Source: Desertivirga xinjiangensis (GTDB lineage Bacteria > Bacteroidota > Bacteroidia > Sphingobacteriales > Sphingobacteriaceae). Taken from it: a stretch of 64,000 nucleotides of DNA. The position numbers were made by a program, and so were the translations under genes. Under the pieces are notes generated by a model. The model saw nothing but the letters and a program-made list of their open reading frames with translations, ran no database searches and was not told the DNA's origin. Below are positions 34,981 through 44,525 of the stretch, in pieces (within the stretch, counting starts at the first letter, position 1; each line of letters opens with the position of its first letter). The stretch lies in NCBI RefSeq assembly GCF_024436435.1, contig NZ_JAFMZP010000004.1, positions 1 to 64,000 of the forward strand. The letters run 5' to 3'.

Positions 34981-36228
34981 CTAGACCAGGTATTCAAACA
35001 AGGTTTGATCTTTATTGATCTCTTTAAAATCAAAGCGGTTATCTTTCATCCTCTGTATTAAGGAAGGATAGTCGTCTGCAGATTTAAGTTCGATGCCAAC
35101 TAATGCAGGCCCGCTTTCCCTATTTGTTTTTTTAATGAATTCGAACTGCGTAATGTCATCACCCGGACCTAATACATCATTGACAAACATTCTCAATGCC
35201 CCTGGTCGTTGAGGGAACCGGATAACAAAGTAATGCTTGAGGCCTTCGTAAAGTAAAGAAAGCTCCTTGATCTCCTGCATCCTTTCGATGTCGTTGTTGC
35301 CTCCACTAATCACGCAAACTACTTTTTTACCTTTTATTGTTTCAGTACAAAGATCCAGTGCTGCTACTGATAAAGCACCGGCAGGCTCGGCAACGATTGC
35401 ATCCTCGTTATACAATTTAAGGATAGTAGTGCATACTTTGCCTTCAGGTACAAGAAGCATTTCATCCAATATCTTTTTGCAAACTGGATAGGTTAGTTCT
35501 CCGGCACGTTTCACGGACGCGCCATCAACAAAGCGGTTTATTTCCTGCAAGCTCACAGGGCCGCCGGTCTCGAAAGCTTTCAGCATCGACGGAGCGCCTT
35601 CCGGCTCAGTACCAATGATCCTGATGTCCGGGTTCACTTGTTTAAGGTAACTACCACAACCTGCTGCCAGGCCGCCGCCGCCAACGGGCACAATCAGCAC
35701 TTCTGCGTCAGGGAGGTCCTGGTAGATTTCTACACCTACCGTTCCCTGGCCCTCTATGATCTTGAAGTTGTCAAAGGGAGGGATAAAGGTCATCTGGTGC
35801 TTTTCGGTATAACTTAATGCTTCCTGTAAACAATCGTCAAACGTATCGCCTACTAGTATGATTTCAATCATGTCGCCACCGAACATCTTTGTCTGGCTGA
35901 CTTTCTGTTTAGGGGTGATCTCCGGCATGAAAATTATGCCTTTTGAATTTAGTTTCCTGCAGGAGAAAGCAACCCCCTGCGCATGATTGCCTGCACTGGC
36001 GCAAACCACTCCTTTACTCAGCTGCTCTTCGCTAAGCTGGCTGATCAAATTATAGGCTCCCCTAAGCTTGTAAGATCTTACTACCTGCTGGTCCTCTCTT
36101 TTCAAATAGATCTCAGCCTGATATTTCTCAGACAGTCGCGAGTTATATTCCAGAGGTGTTCTTTTGATGACTTCTTTTAAGCGCTTTAAGGCACTAACAG
36201 AGTTGAATTTGTGCGAAGGGTTGCTCAT
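34981..36228 (-). CDS. ilvA: Threonine deaminase
   Basis: 415-aa PLP enzyme that turns threonine into 2-oxobutyrate for isoleucine. The PLP lysine is Lys54 in RSYKLRGAYN and the glycine loop is GGGGLAAG. The C-terminus has one ACT-like regulatory domain (YFVIRFPQRPGALRMFVN), shorter than the E. coli two-domain form, so the feedback behaviour may differ. It lies after the leuB terminator, so it appears to be its own transcription unit beside the ilv-leu cluster. Confidence 0.95.
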   Translation of the reverse strand: MSNPSHKFNSVSALKRLKEVIKRTPLEYNSRLSEKYQAEIYLKREDQQVVRSYKLRGAYNLISQLSEEQLSKGVVCASAGNHAQGVAFSCRKLNSKGIIFMPEITPKQKVSQTKMFGGDMIEIILVGDTFDDCLQEALSYTEKHQMTFIPPFDNFKIIEGQGTVGVEIYQDLPDAEVLIVPVGGGGLAAGCGSYLKQVNPDIRIIGTEPEGAPSMLKAFETGGPVSLQEINRFVDGASVKRAGELTYPVCKKILDEMLLVPEGKVCTTILKLYNEDAIVAEPAGALSVAALDLCTETIKGKKVVCVISGGNNDIERMQEIKELSLLYEGLKHYFVIRFPQRPGALRMFVNDVLGPGDDITQFEFIKKTNRESGPALVGIELKSADDYPSLIQRMKDNRFDFKEINKDQTLFEYLV

Positions 36229-36265
36229 GATGCAAAATATTTAAAATCCCGGAGAATTGATCAAT

Positions 36266-36303
36266 AAAAAAAGCCGCTATCTCTTTTAAGTAGCGGCTTT
36301 TCG
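36266..36303 (-). terminator. leuB terminator
   Basis: On the minus strand a stem AGCCGCTA / TAGCGGCT is followed by TTTTTTTATTG. It lies between leuB and ilvA and marks the end of the ilv-leu operon. Confidence 0.8.
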
Positions 36304-36318
36304 TCTGTAAAGATCGTA

Positions 36319-37380
36319 TTAGATATTTTTAGCTAACCAGTCTCCAACTTCGCTGGTTTTGTAAGCCTTTATTCCTTTAGGAGCAAGGTCTTCAGTTACA
36401 ATACCTTCTGCAAGCGATTTGTTAACCACTTCTCTGATAGCTTCAGCTTCATCTTTCAAACCGAAAGCATCTTCAAACATCATTGCGGCAGATAGCACGG
36501 TTGCGAGCGGATTGGCAATATCTTTACCTGCTGCCTGCGGATATGATCCGTGGATTGGCTCATATAACGAAGTATGAACACCTTTTGATGCAGATGGCAT
36601 TAGTCCCATAGATCCGGAAATTACTGAAGCCTCGTCAGTAAGGATGTCACCGAAAAGGTTTTCAGTAATGATCACATCATAGGAGCTAGGCCATTGAACT
36701 AAACGCATTGCAACTGCGTCTACAAATTCATAGCTAACCTCTACTTCGGGATAATCTTTTTCCATATTCTGTACAGTCTCTCTCCATAAACGTGAGCTCT
36801 CCAGAACATTTGCTTTGTCTACACAACACAATTTCTTGCTGCGGGTAAGCGCAAGCTCAAAGCCAAGCTTTGCCAGACGCTGAATCTCCTCTCTTGTATA
36901 AGTACAGGTATCAAACGCGGTGTTTCCATCATCTTTTCTACCTCTTTCGCCGAAATAAATTCCTCCTGTAAGTTCTCTCAAAATGATAAGGTCAGTTCCT
37001 TCAATTCTTTCACGTTTTAAAGGCGAATTGTCTATTAAAGATGGGAAAGTGAATGTAGGCCGAACGTTGGCAAATAGACCTAGTTTCTGACGCATCTTTA
37101 GAAGGCCTTGCTCCGGACGAACAGTTGCTTTTGGGTCATTATCATATTTAGGATGCCCAATGGCTCCAAACAAAACTGCATCTGCAGCTAAACATACCTC
37201 ATGAGTACTATCAGGATAAGGTTCGCCAACAGCATCGATAGCGGCTGCACCGGTTAATGCCGAGGTCCATTTAATTTCATGATTAAATTTTGCTGCTACT
37301 GCATTTACAACTTTTACTGCCTGGTCGATCACTTCAGGACCTATTCCATCTCCTGCTAAAAGAGCGATATTAAAATTCAT
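36319..37380 (-). CDS. leuB: 3-isopropylmalate dehydrogenase
   Basis: 353 aa; NAD-dependent oxidative decarboxylation of 3-isopropylmalate in leucine synthesis, and of the citramalate-derived homologue in the pyruvate route to isoleucine. N-terminal ALLAGDGIGPEVIDQAV, the substrate-binding stretch LLKMRQKLGLFANVRP, the metal-binding DILTDEASVISGSMGLMPSA and the NAD loop YEPIHGSYPQAAGKDIANP are all intact. Last gene before the operon terminator. Confidence 0.96.
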   Translation of the reverse strand: MNFNIALLAGDGIGPEVIDQAVKVVNAVAAKFNHEIKWTSALTGAAAIDAVGEPYPDSTHEVCLAADAVLFGAIGHPKYDNDPKATVRPEQGLLKMRQKLGLFANVRPTFTFPSLIDNSPLKRERIEGTDLIILRELTGGIYFGERGRKDDGNTAFDTCTYTREEIQRLAKLGFELALTRSKKLCCVDKANVLESSRLWRETVQNMEKDYPEVEVSYEFVDAVAMRLVQWPSSYDVIITENLFGDILTDEASVISGSMGLMPSASKGVHTSLYEPIHGSYPQAAGKDIANPLATVLSAAMMFEDAFGLKDEAEAIREVVNKSLAEGIVTEDLAPKGIKAYKTSEVGDWLAKNI

Positions 37381-37413
37381 TGTTGATTTGTTTATGTTGT
37401 TATATGTTTAATT

Positions 37414-38934
37414 TTAAATGATATTGAGCATTTTCTGAGTTGCCTTTATCGCGCAGACAGTCTGGTCAGAATCAAGACCTCTTGTTTTGAAGGTTTTGTT
37501 ATCATCAGTCTCCCAGGTGATAATAGTTTCACAAAGGGCATCTGAGTTACTCCCGGGGGCAATGCGTACCGTATAGTCAATAAGTTTAGGCAAACGTAGT
37601 CCTTTTCTGGTATAGACCTTGGTTAAAGCGTTCATAAAAGCGTCGAATTGCCCGTCACCCTGTGCATGCTCTTCATAAACTTTACCGTCAATACAGATAG
37701 AAAGTGTAGTAGAAGGCCTTAGGCCCTTGGAATGCGTTAGAACGTACGACTCAAGTTTTACTTTCTCTTCATACATACTGCTATCCAGCACATCGGAAAT
37801 AATATAAGGAAGGTCCTCTTTCGTTACCGTTTCTTTTTTGTCTCCAAGCTCAATCACCCTTTGGGTCACCTTTTTCAGGTCTTCATCATTAAGTTTTAAA
37901 CCTAATTCCTGAAGATTCTTTTCGATGTTCGCCTTTCCGGAGGTTTTACCCAAAGCATATTTCCGCTTTCTTCCAAAACGTTCAGGAAGAAGGTCATTAA
38001 AATATAAGTTGTTCTTATTATCTCCATCTGCGTGAATCCCTGCAGTCTGGGTGAAAACGTATTCACCGACAATTGGCTTGTTCGAAGGTATCCTGACCCC
38101 TGAAAACGCCTCTACCAACTTACTTACTTTATAGATCGACGATTCTTTAAGGGCAATATCTATATGTGGGAGAAAGTCGTTAATAACCGCCACTACGCTA
38201 GCCAGGGGGGCGTTTCCCGCCCTTTCTCCCATGCCGTTTACTGTTAGGTGCAAGCCATCAATCCCTGCCTTAACTGCTTCCAGCACATTTGCGGTCGCCA
38301 AATCATAATCGTTATGCGCATGAAAATCGAAATGAATCTGAGGATACGTAGTTTTCAGCAAAGAAACGTATTCAAATGCCTCCGGAGGGGTTAAAACTCC
38401 CAGTGTATCCGGCAGCATAATTCTTTTCACCGGCTGTTTCGAAAGGAATTCCAGGTATTGTAACACGTATTCTTTAGAGTTACGCATGCCATTACTCCAG
38501 TCTTCCAGATAAACATTAGTAGCTATGCCATGGCTTTGCGCAGAATCAATAACCCAGGCTATTTCTGCAAAATGCTGTTCGGGTGTTTTTTTTAGCTGAT
38601 GGGTAAGATGATTTAAAGAGCCCTTAGTAAGCAGGTTCTGAACTTTCACTCCCGACTTTAGCATCCAGTCGATAGATACGCCATTGTCAACGAATGACAA
38701 GACTTCTATGGCGTCAATAAACCCATTTTCTTTGGCCCACTTGGTGACGGCCTCAACCGCCTGGAACTCACCCTGTGAAACACGGGCTGAAGCAATCTCA
38801 ACACGGTCAACTTTCAACTCTTCCAATAAGAGCTGCGTAATGGTTAACTTTTCTGAAATGGAAAAAGACACCCCGGATGTCTGTTCTCCATCCCGAAGGG
38901 TAGTGTCCATTATTTCTATTTTCCTGGTCTTCAT
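37414..38934 (-). CDS. cimA: Citramalate synthase-type enzyme (CimA, Leptospira-like)
   Basis: 506-aa DRE-TIM enzyme with an alpha-isopropylmalate-synthase-type C-terminal regulatory domain. The catalytic Arg14-Asp15 lies in [29 protein letters not shown] holds the metal His pair; TQTAGIHADGD is the flexible-loop region. As I recall, Leptospira interrogans CimA shares the stretches VDRVEIASARVS, NVYLEDWSNG and GDGQFDAFMNALTK, and the positions of Leu79, Leu102 and Tyr142 line up with its pyruvate-pocket residues. Many databases label this subfamily 2-isopropylmalate synthase. It lies between leuD and leuB. Confidence 0.75.
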   Translation of the reverse strand: MKTRKIEIMDTTLRDGEQTSGVSFSISEKLTITQLLLEELKVDRVEIASARVSQGEFQAVEAVTKWAKENGFIDAIEVLSFVDNGVSIDWMLKSGVKVQNLLTKGSLNHLTHQLKKTPEQHFAEIAWVIDSAQSHGIATNVYLEDWSNGMRNSKEYVLQYLEFLSKQPVKRIMLPDTLGVLTPPEAFEYVSLLKTTYPQIHFDFHAHNDYDLATANVLEAVKAGIDGLHLTVNGMGERAGNAPLASVVAVINDFLPHIDIALKESSIYKVSKLVEAFSGVRIPSNKPIVGEYVFTQTAGIHADGDNKNNLYFNDLLPERFGRKRKYALGKTSGKANIEKNLQELGLKLNDEDLKKVTQRVIELGDKKETVTKEDLPYIISDVLDSSMYEEKVKLESYVLTHSKGLRPSTTLSICIDGKVYEEHAQGDGQFDAFMNALTKVYTRKGLRLPKLIDYTVRIAPGSNSDALCETIITWETDDNKTFKTRGLDSDQTVCAIKATQKMLNII

Positions 38935-38970
38935 GACTGAGACTGAAATTGTTTGATTCGTTTTATAGTA

Positions 38971-39013
38971 TAGTTAAAAGGCATTTCAACATGGGTTGAA
39001 ACGCCTTTAACTA
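38971..39013 (-). other. Long stem-loop between leuD and cimA-type gene
   Basis: The arms TAGTTAAAAGGCATTTCAAC (38971-38990) and GTTGAAACGCCTTTAACTA (38995-39013) pair almost completely with a 4-base loop. On the transcribed minus strand no T-run follows. It lies in the 102-bp gap inside the operon and may be a stabilising or processing hairpin, or an attenuating one. Confidence 0.6.
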
Positions 39014-39036
39014 TTCAAGATTTGCGCAGTGCTTTA

Positions 39037-39633
39037 TTACAGAGGAAGGTGTGTTGCAAACTCCTGTATTTCTGTCTTGATATTTTGAAGATAATCTATA
39101 TCGTCAAAACCATTTTGCATGTTATCTTTTTTATAACTGCTTATATCAAAGCTTTCTTTTTCACCGGTAGGCGAAAGCGTGATAGTCTGAGCAGGCAGGT
39201 CTATTTCTAGCTCAGTTTTAGGGTCAGCATATACTGCGTCAAATATCTTCTGAAGGAATTCAGGGCTAACCTGAACCGGCAATACGCCGATGTTTAAGCA
39301 GTTGTTTTTGAAGATATCAGCGAAGAAGCTTGATACCACAGCTCTGAAACCATAATCATAAACTGCCCATGCAGCGTGTTCCCTTGAAGAACCAGATCCG
39401 AAGTTTTTGCCACCTAGCAAAATTTTTCCGGTGTAGGTTGGATCGTTTAATACAAAATCAGCTTTAGGGGTATTATCCGGATTATATCTCCAGTCTCTGA
39501 ATAAGTTGTCTCCGAAGCCAACCCGTTCAGTTGCTTTTAAGAACCGTGCCGGTATAATCTGATCGGTATCCACATTTTCGATAGGAAGTGGAACTGCAGT
39601 ACTTGTTAATATAGTGAATTTATCGTAAGCCAT
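39037..39633 (-). CDS. leuD: 3-isopropylmalate dehydratase small subunit
   Basis: 198-aa swivel subunit of isopropylmalate isomerase. The hallmark IENVDTDQIIPARFLKA near residue 20 and GKNFGSGSSREHAAWA near residue 75 are intact. It partners leuC, which lies 77 bp upstream on the same strand. It can also serve the citramalate route to 2-oxobutyrate, consistent with the cimA-type gene immediately downstream. Confidence 0.96.
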   Translation of the reverse strand: MAYDKFTILTSTAVPLPIENVDTDQIIPARFLKATERVGFGDNLFRDWRYNPDNTPKADFVLNDPTYTGKILLGGKNFGSGSSREHAAWAVYDYGFRAVVSSFFADIFKNNCLNIGVLPVQVSPEFLQKIFDAVYADPKTELEIDLPAQTITLSPTGEKESFDISSYKKDNMQNGFDDIDYLQNIKTEIQEFATHLPL

Positions 39634-39710
39634 TTTTAATTTTTTTAGGTTCAGATTGACAGCTGTTGCCAGCGCCGATCATAGAACTATCCTGTTTACT
39701 GTGTATCTCT

Positions 39711-41108
39711 TTAAGCTAATAAGGTCCTCGGATCTGTAACCTTTCCAGTAACTGCAGCGGCAGCTGCAACCAGTGGACTTGCAAGCATGGTTCTTGCGCC
39801 TGGGCCTTGTCTTCCTTCAAAGTTACGGTTTGAAGTACTCACAGCATATTTACCCGCAGGAACTTTATCATCGTTCATCGCAAGGCAGGCAGAGCAGCCT
39901 GGCTGACGTAGCGTGAAGCCTGCTTCTGTTAAAATATCCAATATCCCTTCTTCTTTGATCTGCGACTCTACGATGTGAGAACCTGGTACTAACCATACCG
40001 TAACATTTTCTGCCTTTTTCTTTCCTTTAACCAAAGAGGCGAAAGCTCTGAAGTCTTCAATCCGGCCGTTTGTACAGCTTCCCACAAAAACATAGTCTAC
40101 TTTTTTGCCGATCATTGAATCTCCCTGGTGGAAGTCCATGTATCCAAGAGATTTTTCGTATGTAGCAACACCTCCTTCAACTTCTTTTGCATCCGGAATG
40201 TGGTTTGAAATACCGATACCCATACCAGGGTTTGTACCATAGGTGATCATTGGTTCTATAGCAGAACCATCATAGGTATACTCTATATCAAAAACAGCAT
40301 CAGCGTCTGTTTTAAGAGTTTTCCAGTAAGCCATAGCCTTGTCCCATGCCTCTCCTTTTGGAGTAAACTCGCGTCCCTGAACATAGTTAAAGGTAGTTTC
40401 ATCAGGAGCAATCATTCCACCGCGTGCTCCCATCTCAATGCTGAGGTTACAAACGGTCATACGACCTTCCATTGACATCTTTTCGAACACCTCTCCGGCA
40501 TATTCAACAAAGTATCCCGTTGCGCCGGAAGTAGTTAATTTTGAGATGATGAACAAGGCAACGTCTTTCGGGGTAACACCTTTACTTAGTTGACCGGTTA
40601 CATTGATCCTCATCTTTTTAGGCTTCGGCTGCATGATACATTGAGTAGAAAGTACCATTTCCACTTCGGAAGTGCCGATACCAAATGCGATTGCACCAAA
40701 GGCGCCATGAGTAGAGGTGTGAGAGTCGCCGCAAACGATAGTTGCACCCGGCTGAGTTATTCCATACTCCGGACCAACAACGTGTACAATACCGTTTTTC
40801 TGGTGACCAAGGCCCCAGTGGCTAATTCCGTATTCACGTGAATTTTGTTCCAAAGCCTTAAGCTGGTTCGCAGAAAGCGGATCAGCAACCGGTAAATGCT
40901 GGTTAATTGTAGGTGTATTGTGGTCTGCCGTAGCGAAAGTACGTTCAGGGTATAAAACTTTAATTCCTCTGCTTTTTAATCCCAGGAAAGCCACCGGGCT
41001 GGTAACTTCATGGATTAAATGGCGATCAATAAATAACACATCAGGCCCACCTTCAATTTTGCGAACAACGTGGGTGTCCCACACCTTGTCAAATAATGTC
41101 TTGCTCAT
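39711..41108 (-). CDS. leuC: 3-isopropylmalate dehydratase large subunit
   Basis: 465-aa aconitase-family subunit carrying the [4Fe-4S] cluster. Cluster cysteines are seen in [13 protein letters not shown] (one) and [12 protein letters not shown] (the CxxC pair). The motif [14 protein letters not shown] is the substrate-binding segment. It lies 49 bp below leuA. Confidence 0.97.
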   Translation of the reverse strand: MSKTLFDKVWDTHVVRKIEGGPDVLFIDRHLIHEVTSPVAFLGLKSRGIKVLYPERTFATADHNTPTINQHLPVADPLSANQLKALEQNSREYGISHWGLGHQKNGIVHVVGPEYGITQPGATIVCGDSHTSTHGAFGAIAFGIGTSEVEMVLSTQCIMQPKPKKMRINVTGQLSKGVTPKDVALFIISKLTTSGATGYFVEYAGEVFEKMSMEGRMTVCNLSIEMGARGGMIAPDETTFNYVQGREFTPKGEAWDKAMAYWKTLKTDADAVFDIEYTYDGSAIEPMITYGTNPGMGIGISNHIPDAKEVEGGVATYEKSLGYMDFHQGDSMIGKKVDYVFVGSCTNGRIEDFRAFASLVKGKKKAENVTVWLVPGSHIVESQIKEEGILDILTEAGFTLRQPGCSACLAMNDDKVPAGKYAVSTSNRNFEGRQGPGARTMLASPLVAAAAAVTGKVTDPRTLLA

Positions 41109-41157
41109 TTTTATTTTAGATATTGTTAATTATATTTTTGAAGTTTAAACTTCATTT

Positions 41158-42672
41158 CTACACAAATTTATTTAATGCATCCAGGTAAGCGTTTGCCGAA
41201 GCGCGTACAATGTCTGTACTAAAGCCATATCCCATATATGATTTATCCTCATAGATCACGCGCATATCAACCTTCGATACATCGTCGCTTCCTCCATGAA
41301 TGGAATGGATGTTAAACTCTTTAATTTCAATATTTTGACCGAGTATATGTTCAATGGCTTTTATAGTGGCGCTCACCGGTCCGTTACCAGTAGCAGTAGC
41401 TTCATGTTCAGAACCTTTATAAAGCAATTTAACAATGGCTTCCGGATCTGATTGATCTCCGCAGGTTACCTGCAATGAATTGATCTTTAAACCGTTTTTG
41501 AAGTTTGTCTCGGCTTCGTCACCCATTAAAATTAAAAGATCATCGTCTTTAATCTCTTTTTTCTCATCGGCCATTACCAAAAAGCGCTGATAGGTTTGGT
41601 CCAGGTCTATTCTTTCGATGGAATATCCTAAACGCTCCAGGTGATGCTTAAGAGCATGTCGTCCGCTGCGGGCGGTCAGGATAATCTCCGACTGGTCAAT
41701 TCCTACATCTTCAGGATTCATGATCTCATAAGTTTCGCGGTGTTTCAGCACCCCGTCCTGGTGAATACCAGAACTATGAGCAAACGCATTTCTGCCGACA
41801 ATGGCTTTGTTTGGCTGAACAGGCATACGCATCATGCGGCTTACCATACCACTAAGGGGGTAAAGCTGTCTGGTATTGATATTTATTTTATCGTGATAGC
41901 CAAGCCCTTTGTGAGTATTCAATATCATAACGACTTCCTCCAGGGAAGTATTGCCTGCGCGTTCGCCTATACCATTTATAGTACATTCAATCTGACGGGC
42001 ACCGTTTTGGAGTCCTGCAATGCTGTTTGCTGTAGCCAGGCCAAGATCGTTATGGCAATGAACAGAGATCACAGCATTGTCGATATTCCTGACATTTTCT
42101 TTCAGAAAGCGGATCTTCTCCCCGTACTGTTCAGGAAGACAATATCCGTTAGTATCGGGGATATTTACAACAGTTGCTCCGGCTGCTATCACCGCCTCAA
42201 TCATTTGTGCCAGGTAAACGTTATCTGCTCTTCCTGCATCTTCCGCATAAAATTCAACATCTTCTACAAAAGACTTCGCATATTTAACTGCTTCAACGGC
42301 ACGCTCCAAGATAACTTCGCGGGTGCTGTTGAACTTGTACTGAATATGCATATCAGAAGAGCCAATACCTGTATGGATACGGGGACGTTTAGCGTATTTC
42401 AAGGCTTCGGCTGCGCAGTCTATATCACCTTTATTTGCGCGTGTCAATGCACAAATGATAGGTTCGCGGATAGCCTTTGACAATTCAACTACGCTCTGAA
42501 AGTCTCCGGGACTTGAAATAGGAAAGCCTGCTTCGATAATATCAACCCCCAGCGACTGGAGGGCTTCTCCAATAATAATCTTTTCAGGAGTTGTTAATTG
42601 AGAACCGGGTACCTGCTCGCCATCACGTAGCGTGGTGTCAAAAATAAATATACGGTTAGGATCGTGTAACAT
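41158..42672 (-). CDS. leuA: 2-isopropylmalate synthase
   Basis: 504 aa; condenses acetyl-CoA with 2-oxoisovalerate, the first committed step to leucine. [16 protein letters not shown] at the start, [15 protein letters not shown] with the metal His pair, and [16 protein letters not shown] are typical of LeuA. A C-terminal regulatory domain of about 120 residues is present, so leucine feedback is expected. The DGEQVPGS motif differs from the DGEQTSGV of the second, CimA-type paralogue at 37414-38934. Confidence 0.96.
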   Translation of the reverse strand: MLHDPNRIFIFDTTLRDGEQVPGSQLTTPEKIIIGEALQSLGVDIIEAGFPISSPGDFQSVVELSKAIREPIICALTRANKGDIDCAAEALKYAKRPRIHTGIGSSDMHIQYKFNSTREVILERAVEAVKYAKSFVEDVEFYAEDAGRADNVYLAQMIEAVIAAGATVVNIPDTNGYCLPEQYGEKIRFLKENVRNIDNAVISVHCHNDLGLATANSIAGLQNGARQIECTINGIGERAGNTSLEEVVMILNTHKGLGYHDKININTRQLYPLSGMVSRMMRMPVQPNKAIVGRNAFAHSSGIHQDGVLKHRETYEIMNPEDVGIDQSEIILTARSGRHALKHHLERLGYSIERIDLDQTYQRFLVMADEKKEIKDDDLLILMGDEAETNFKNGLKINSLQVTCGDQSDPEAIVKLLYKGSEHEATATGNGPVSATIKAIEHILGQNIEIKEFNIHSIHGGSDDVSKVDMRVIYEDKSYMGYGFSTDIVRASANAYLDALNKFV

Positions 42673-42778
42673 GATTATTGGGGTGTTGATGTTGATTTTT
42701 GGGATAAAGACTTATGCCGACGAGTGCATGTCTGGATATCATCCCCGAATATTATATTCATTAAAATACTCTTCTTCA

Positions 42779-44248
42779 TTATATTAAACAGCTTTCTGCA
42801 ATTGTTTCCACTTTCTTAACTTCGCCGTTCTCTAAGATTATTCTTTTTTCCAGGCAGGCTGGCAGATCAGACTCGAAATGCCCTACGTAGATCAGCGTCA
42901 TTCCATTGCTGCTCAATTCGTCAACCAATTTATTGAAATACTGTGTCTGATGCAGGTCAAGGCCCTGACAAGGTTCATCCAGTATCAGAAGTTCCGGGTT
43001 TTTAATGATCGTCCTCGCCAGCAAAACCAGCCGTTGTTTTCCCAAAGGAAGCGTGCTCAGCAAGTCGTTCTTGTCATCGGTTAAGCCAAAGAAGTTAATG
43101 AGCTCATCGACTTTTGTGCTTTTTGAAAACGGAAGCTGTTTAAACAAGCCTACTGAATCAAAAAAACCTGAGGCTATACTCTGCCATACCGTTGACGAAG
43201 AATCAAAATACCAGTGAAACTCCGGAGAAATAATGCCTATATGTTGTTTTATGTCCCAGATACTTTCTCCGCTGCCTCTTTTATTACCAAACAGATAAAA
43301 ATCATTGGCATAAGACTGAGGATGGTCGCCGTTGATCAAACTTAATAAAGTCGATTTTCCGGATCCGTTATGTCCCTGTAGCAGCCATTTTTCACCAGCC
43401 CTGACTTCCCAGTTTATATTTTTTAAGACCTGCTTTTCGCCATAACTGATATTAACATTAATCATTCTGACTATCTCGTCAGATGGATATACCGGCGCTT
43501 CCTTTAGAAAGTCGGGAAGTTTTCTGCCAGGTCTTTCCATTGAAACCGGGTCCAATTTAGCAGAAGGAAGCCTTTCAAGCTGTCCCTCCCTGATCCGGGC
43601 AAAGCGATTGATGCAGGAAGGCAATTCGGTGTCGTTTGCTATTATGATAAGCTGAACACCTTCTGCTGAGATATCATTTAATAAGTGGTCCAGTTTTACA
43701 CGCGATAAAACGTCCAATCCTGTATAAGGCTGATCAATAATTAAAAGTTGAGGTTTTAACCACAAAGCCTTAATCAGCTGTAACTTTTTATGTTCGCCGC
43801 TGGACAATTCCAGCAAAGACGAATTCATGAAAGTAACGAACTGCAATTCAATTAAAAGCTTTTCGGCCGCCGTAAACTCGAGTTGATGTTCCTTTCCGAA
43901 GTTCCGAAGCTCAGCCCCGACACTTAATGTGTCCTTTGCCTGAAGGCTGGTATACCGCTGCTGGTAGTAAAAGTTAGCAACTCCTTCTATGTTTTTAAAC
44001 TGATACCAGCTTTCAACATAGAAGACCCGGGCTGGCAGAGCGCTTTTTGTATTAAAGCTGAAGGTGACATTTCCCGAATAACTCTGTAAACCAGCAATAA
44101 CTTTTGCCAATGAAGATTTGCCAGTACCGCTGGAACCTGTAAGCAGCCAGCTTTCGCCGGGAAATATATCCCAGTTCAAATCCCTTATTACCAGTTTATG
44201 CTGGTATTTTACGTTAAGGTTTTGAATACTGACCAGTGGTTCTGACAT
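42779..44248 (-). CDS. ModF-like ABC protein with two ATPase domains
   Basis: 489 aa from ATG 44248 (MSEPLVSIQN). Two ABC ATPase domains sit in one chain: Walker A GSSGTGKSS and GHNGSGKST; Walker B LLIIDQPYTG and LLILDEPCQG; the first signature reads LELSSGEHKK, the second LSTLPLGKQR, so both are degenerate. No membrane domain is present. It resembles E. coli ModF (PhrA), whose role is unclear. An in-frame ATG at 44278 falls inside the terminal repeat of the adjacent element and is unlikely to be the ancestral start. It lies inside the ilv-leu operon. Confidence 0.82.
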   Translation of the reverse strand: MSEPLVSIQNLNVKYQHKLVIRDLNWDIFPGESWLLTGSSGTGKSSLAKVIAGLQSYSGNVTFSFNTKSALPARVFYVESWYQFKNIEGVANFYYQQRYTSLQAKDTLSVGAELRNFGKEHQLEFTAAEKLLIELQFVTFMNSSLLELSSGEHKKLQLIKALWLKPQLLIIDQPYTGLDVLSRVKLDHLLNDISAEGVQLIIIANDTELPSCINRFARIREGQLERLPSAKLDPVSMERPGRKLPDFLKEAPVYPSDEIVRMINVNISYGEKQVLKNINWEVRAGEKWLLQGHNGSGKSTLLSLINGDHPQSYANDFYLFGNKRGSGESIWDIKQHIGIISPEFHWYFDSSSTVWQSIASGFFDSVGLFKQLPFSKSTKVDELINFFGLTDDKNDLLSTLPLGKQRLVLLARTIIKNPELLILDEPCQGLDLHQTQYFNKLVDELSSNGMTLIYVGHFESDLPACLEKRIILENGEVKKVETIAESCLI

Positions 44249-44264
44249 ATAGTATTTTGTATTT

Positions 44265-44518
44265 AAGAAGGTGTCCATAAGCCGGATCCTCGTCTTGTCT
44301 CTTCGTCATCCTGAACTGTTTTGTGATCAGGACCCTGATTCGTTTCTTCCGTCATCCTGAACTTGTTTCAGGATCTCTTGCCTAAGCAAGTCCTGCAAGT
44401 ATAATTCAAGAGATGCCGAAATAAATTCGGCATGACGACCTGCCTTATGATCTGCATTTTAGCAAATTTGGCATGACGATCTACGTTATACGAGGATGAG
44501 ACTTTTGGACACCTTCTT
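44265..44518. repeat. MITE-like repeat inserted between ilvC and the ABC gene
   Basis: The ends AAGAAGGTGTCCATAAG (44265-44281) and the complement of CTTTTGGACACCTTCTT (44502-44518) are a 17-bp inverted repeat with one mismatch. The interior has two GTCATCCTGAAC starts, the TTTCAGGATCTCTTGCC arm, CAAGAGATGCCGAAATAAAT and two GGCATGACGA units, the same core as the repeats at 136-304 and 8195-8386 but with different outer ends. No target-site duplication is clear. It lies 8 bp from the ilvC stop. Confidence 0.75.
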
Positions 44519-44525
44519 TATGTTT

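Noticed and set aside
38971-39013. Rho-independent terminator between leuD and the CimA-type gene
   Set aside because: The stem is strong but the transcribed strand continues TACTATAAAACG with no T-run, so it is recorded as a structural hairpin instead.
41641-42480. 279-codon plus-strand open frame opposite leuA
   Set aside because: leuA is complete and motif-perfect on the other strand; the antisense frame is Cys/Phe-rich with no domain and arises from codon bias.
44249-44278. Ten-codon N-terminal extension of the ABC ATPase
   Set aside because: The upstream ATG lies in the terminal repeat of the inserted element; MSEPLVSIQNLNV is a normal ABC start.
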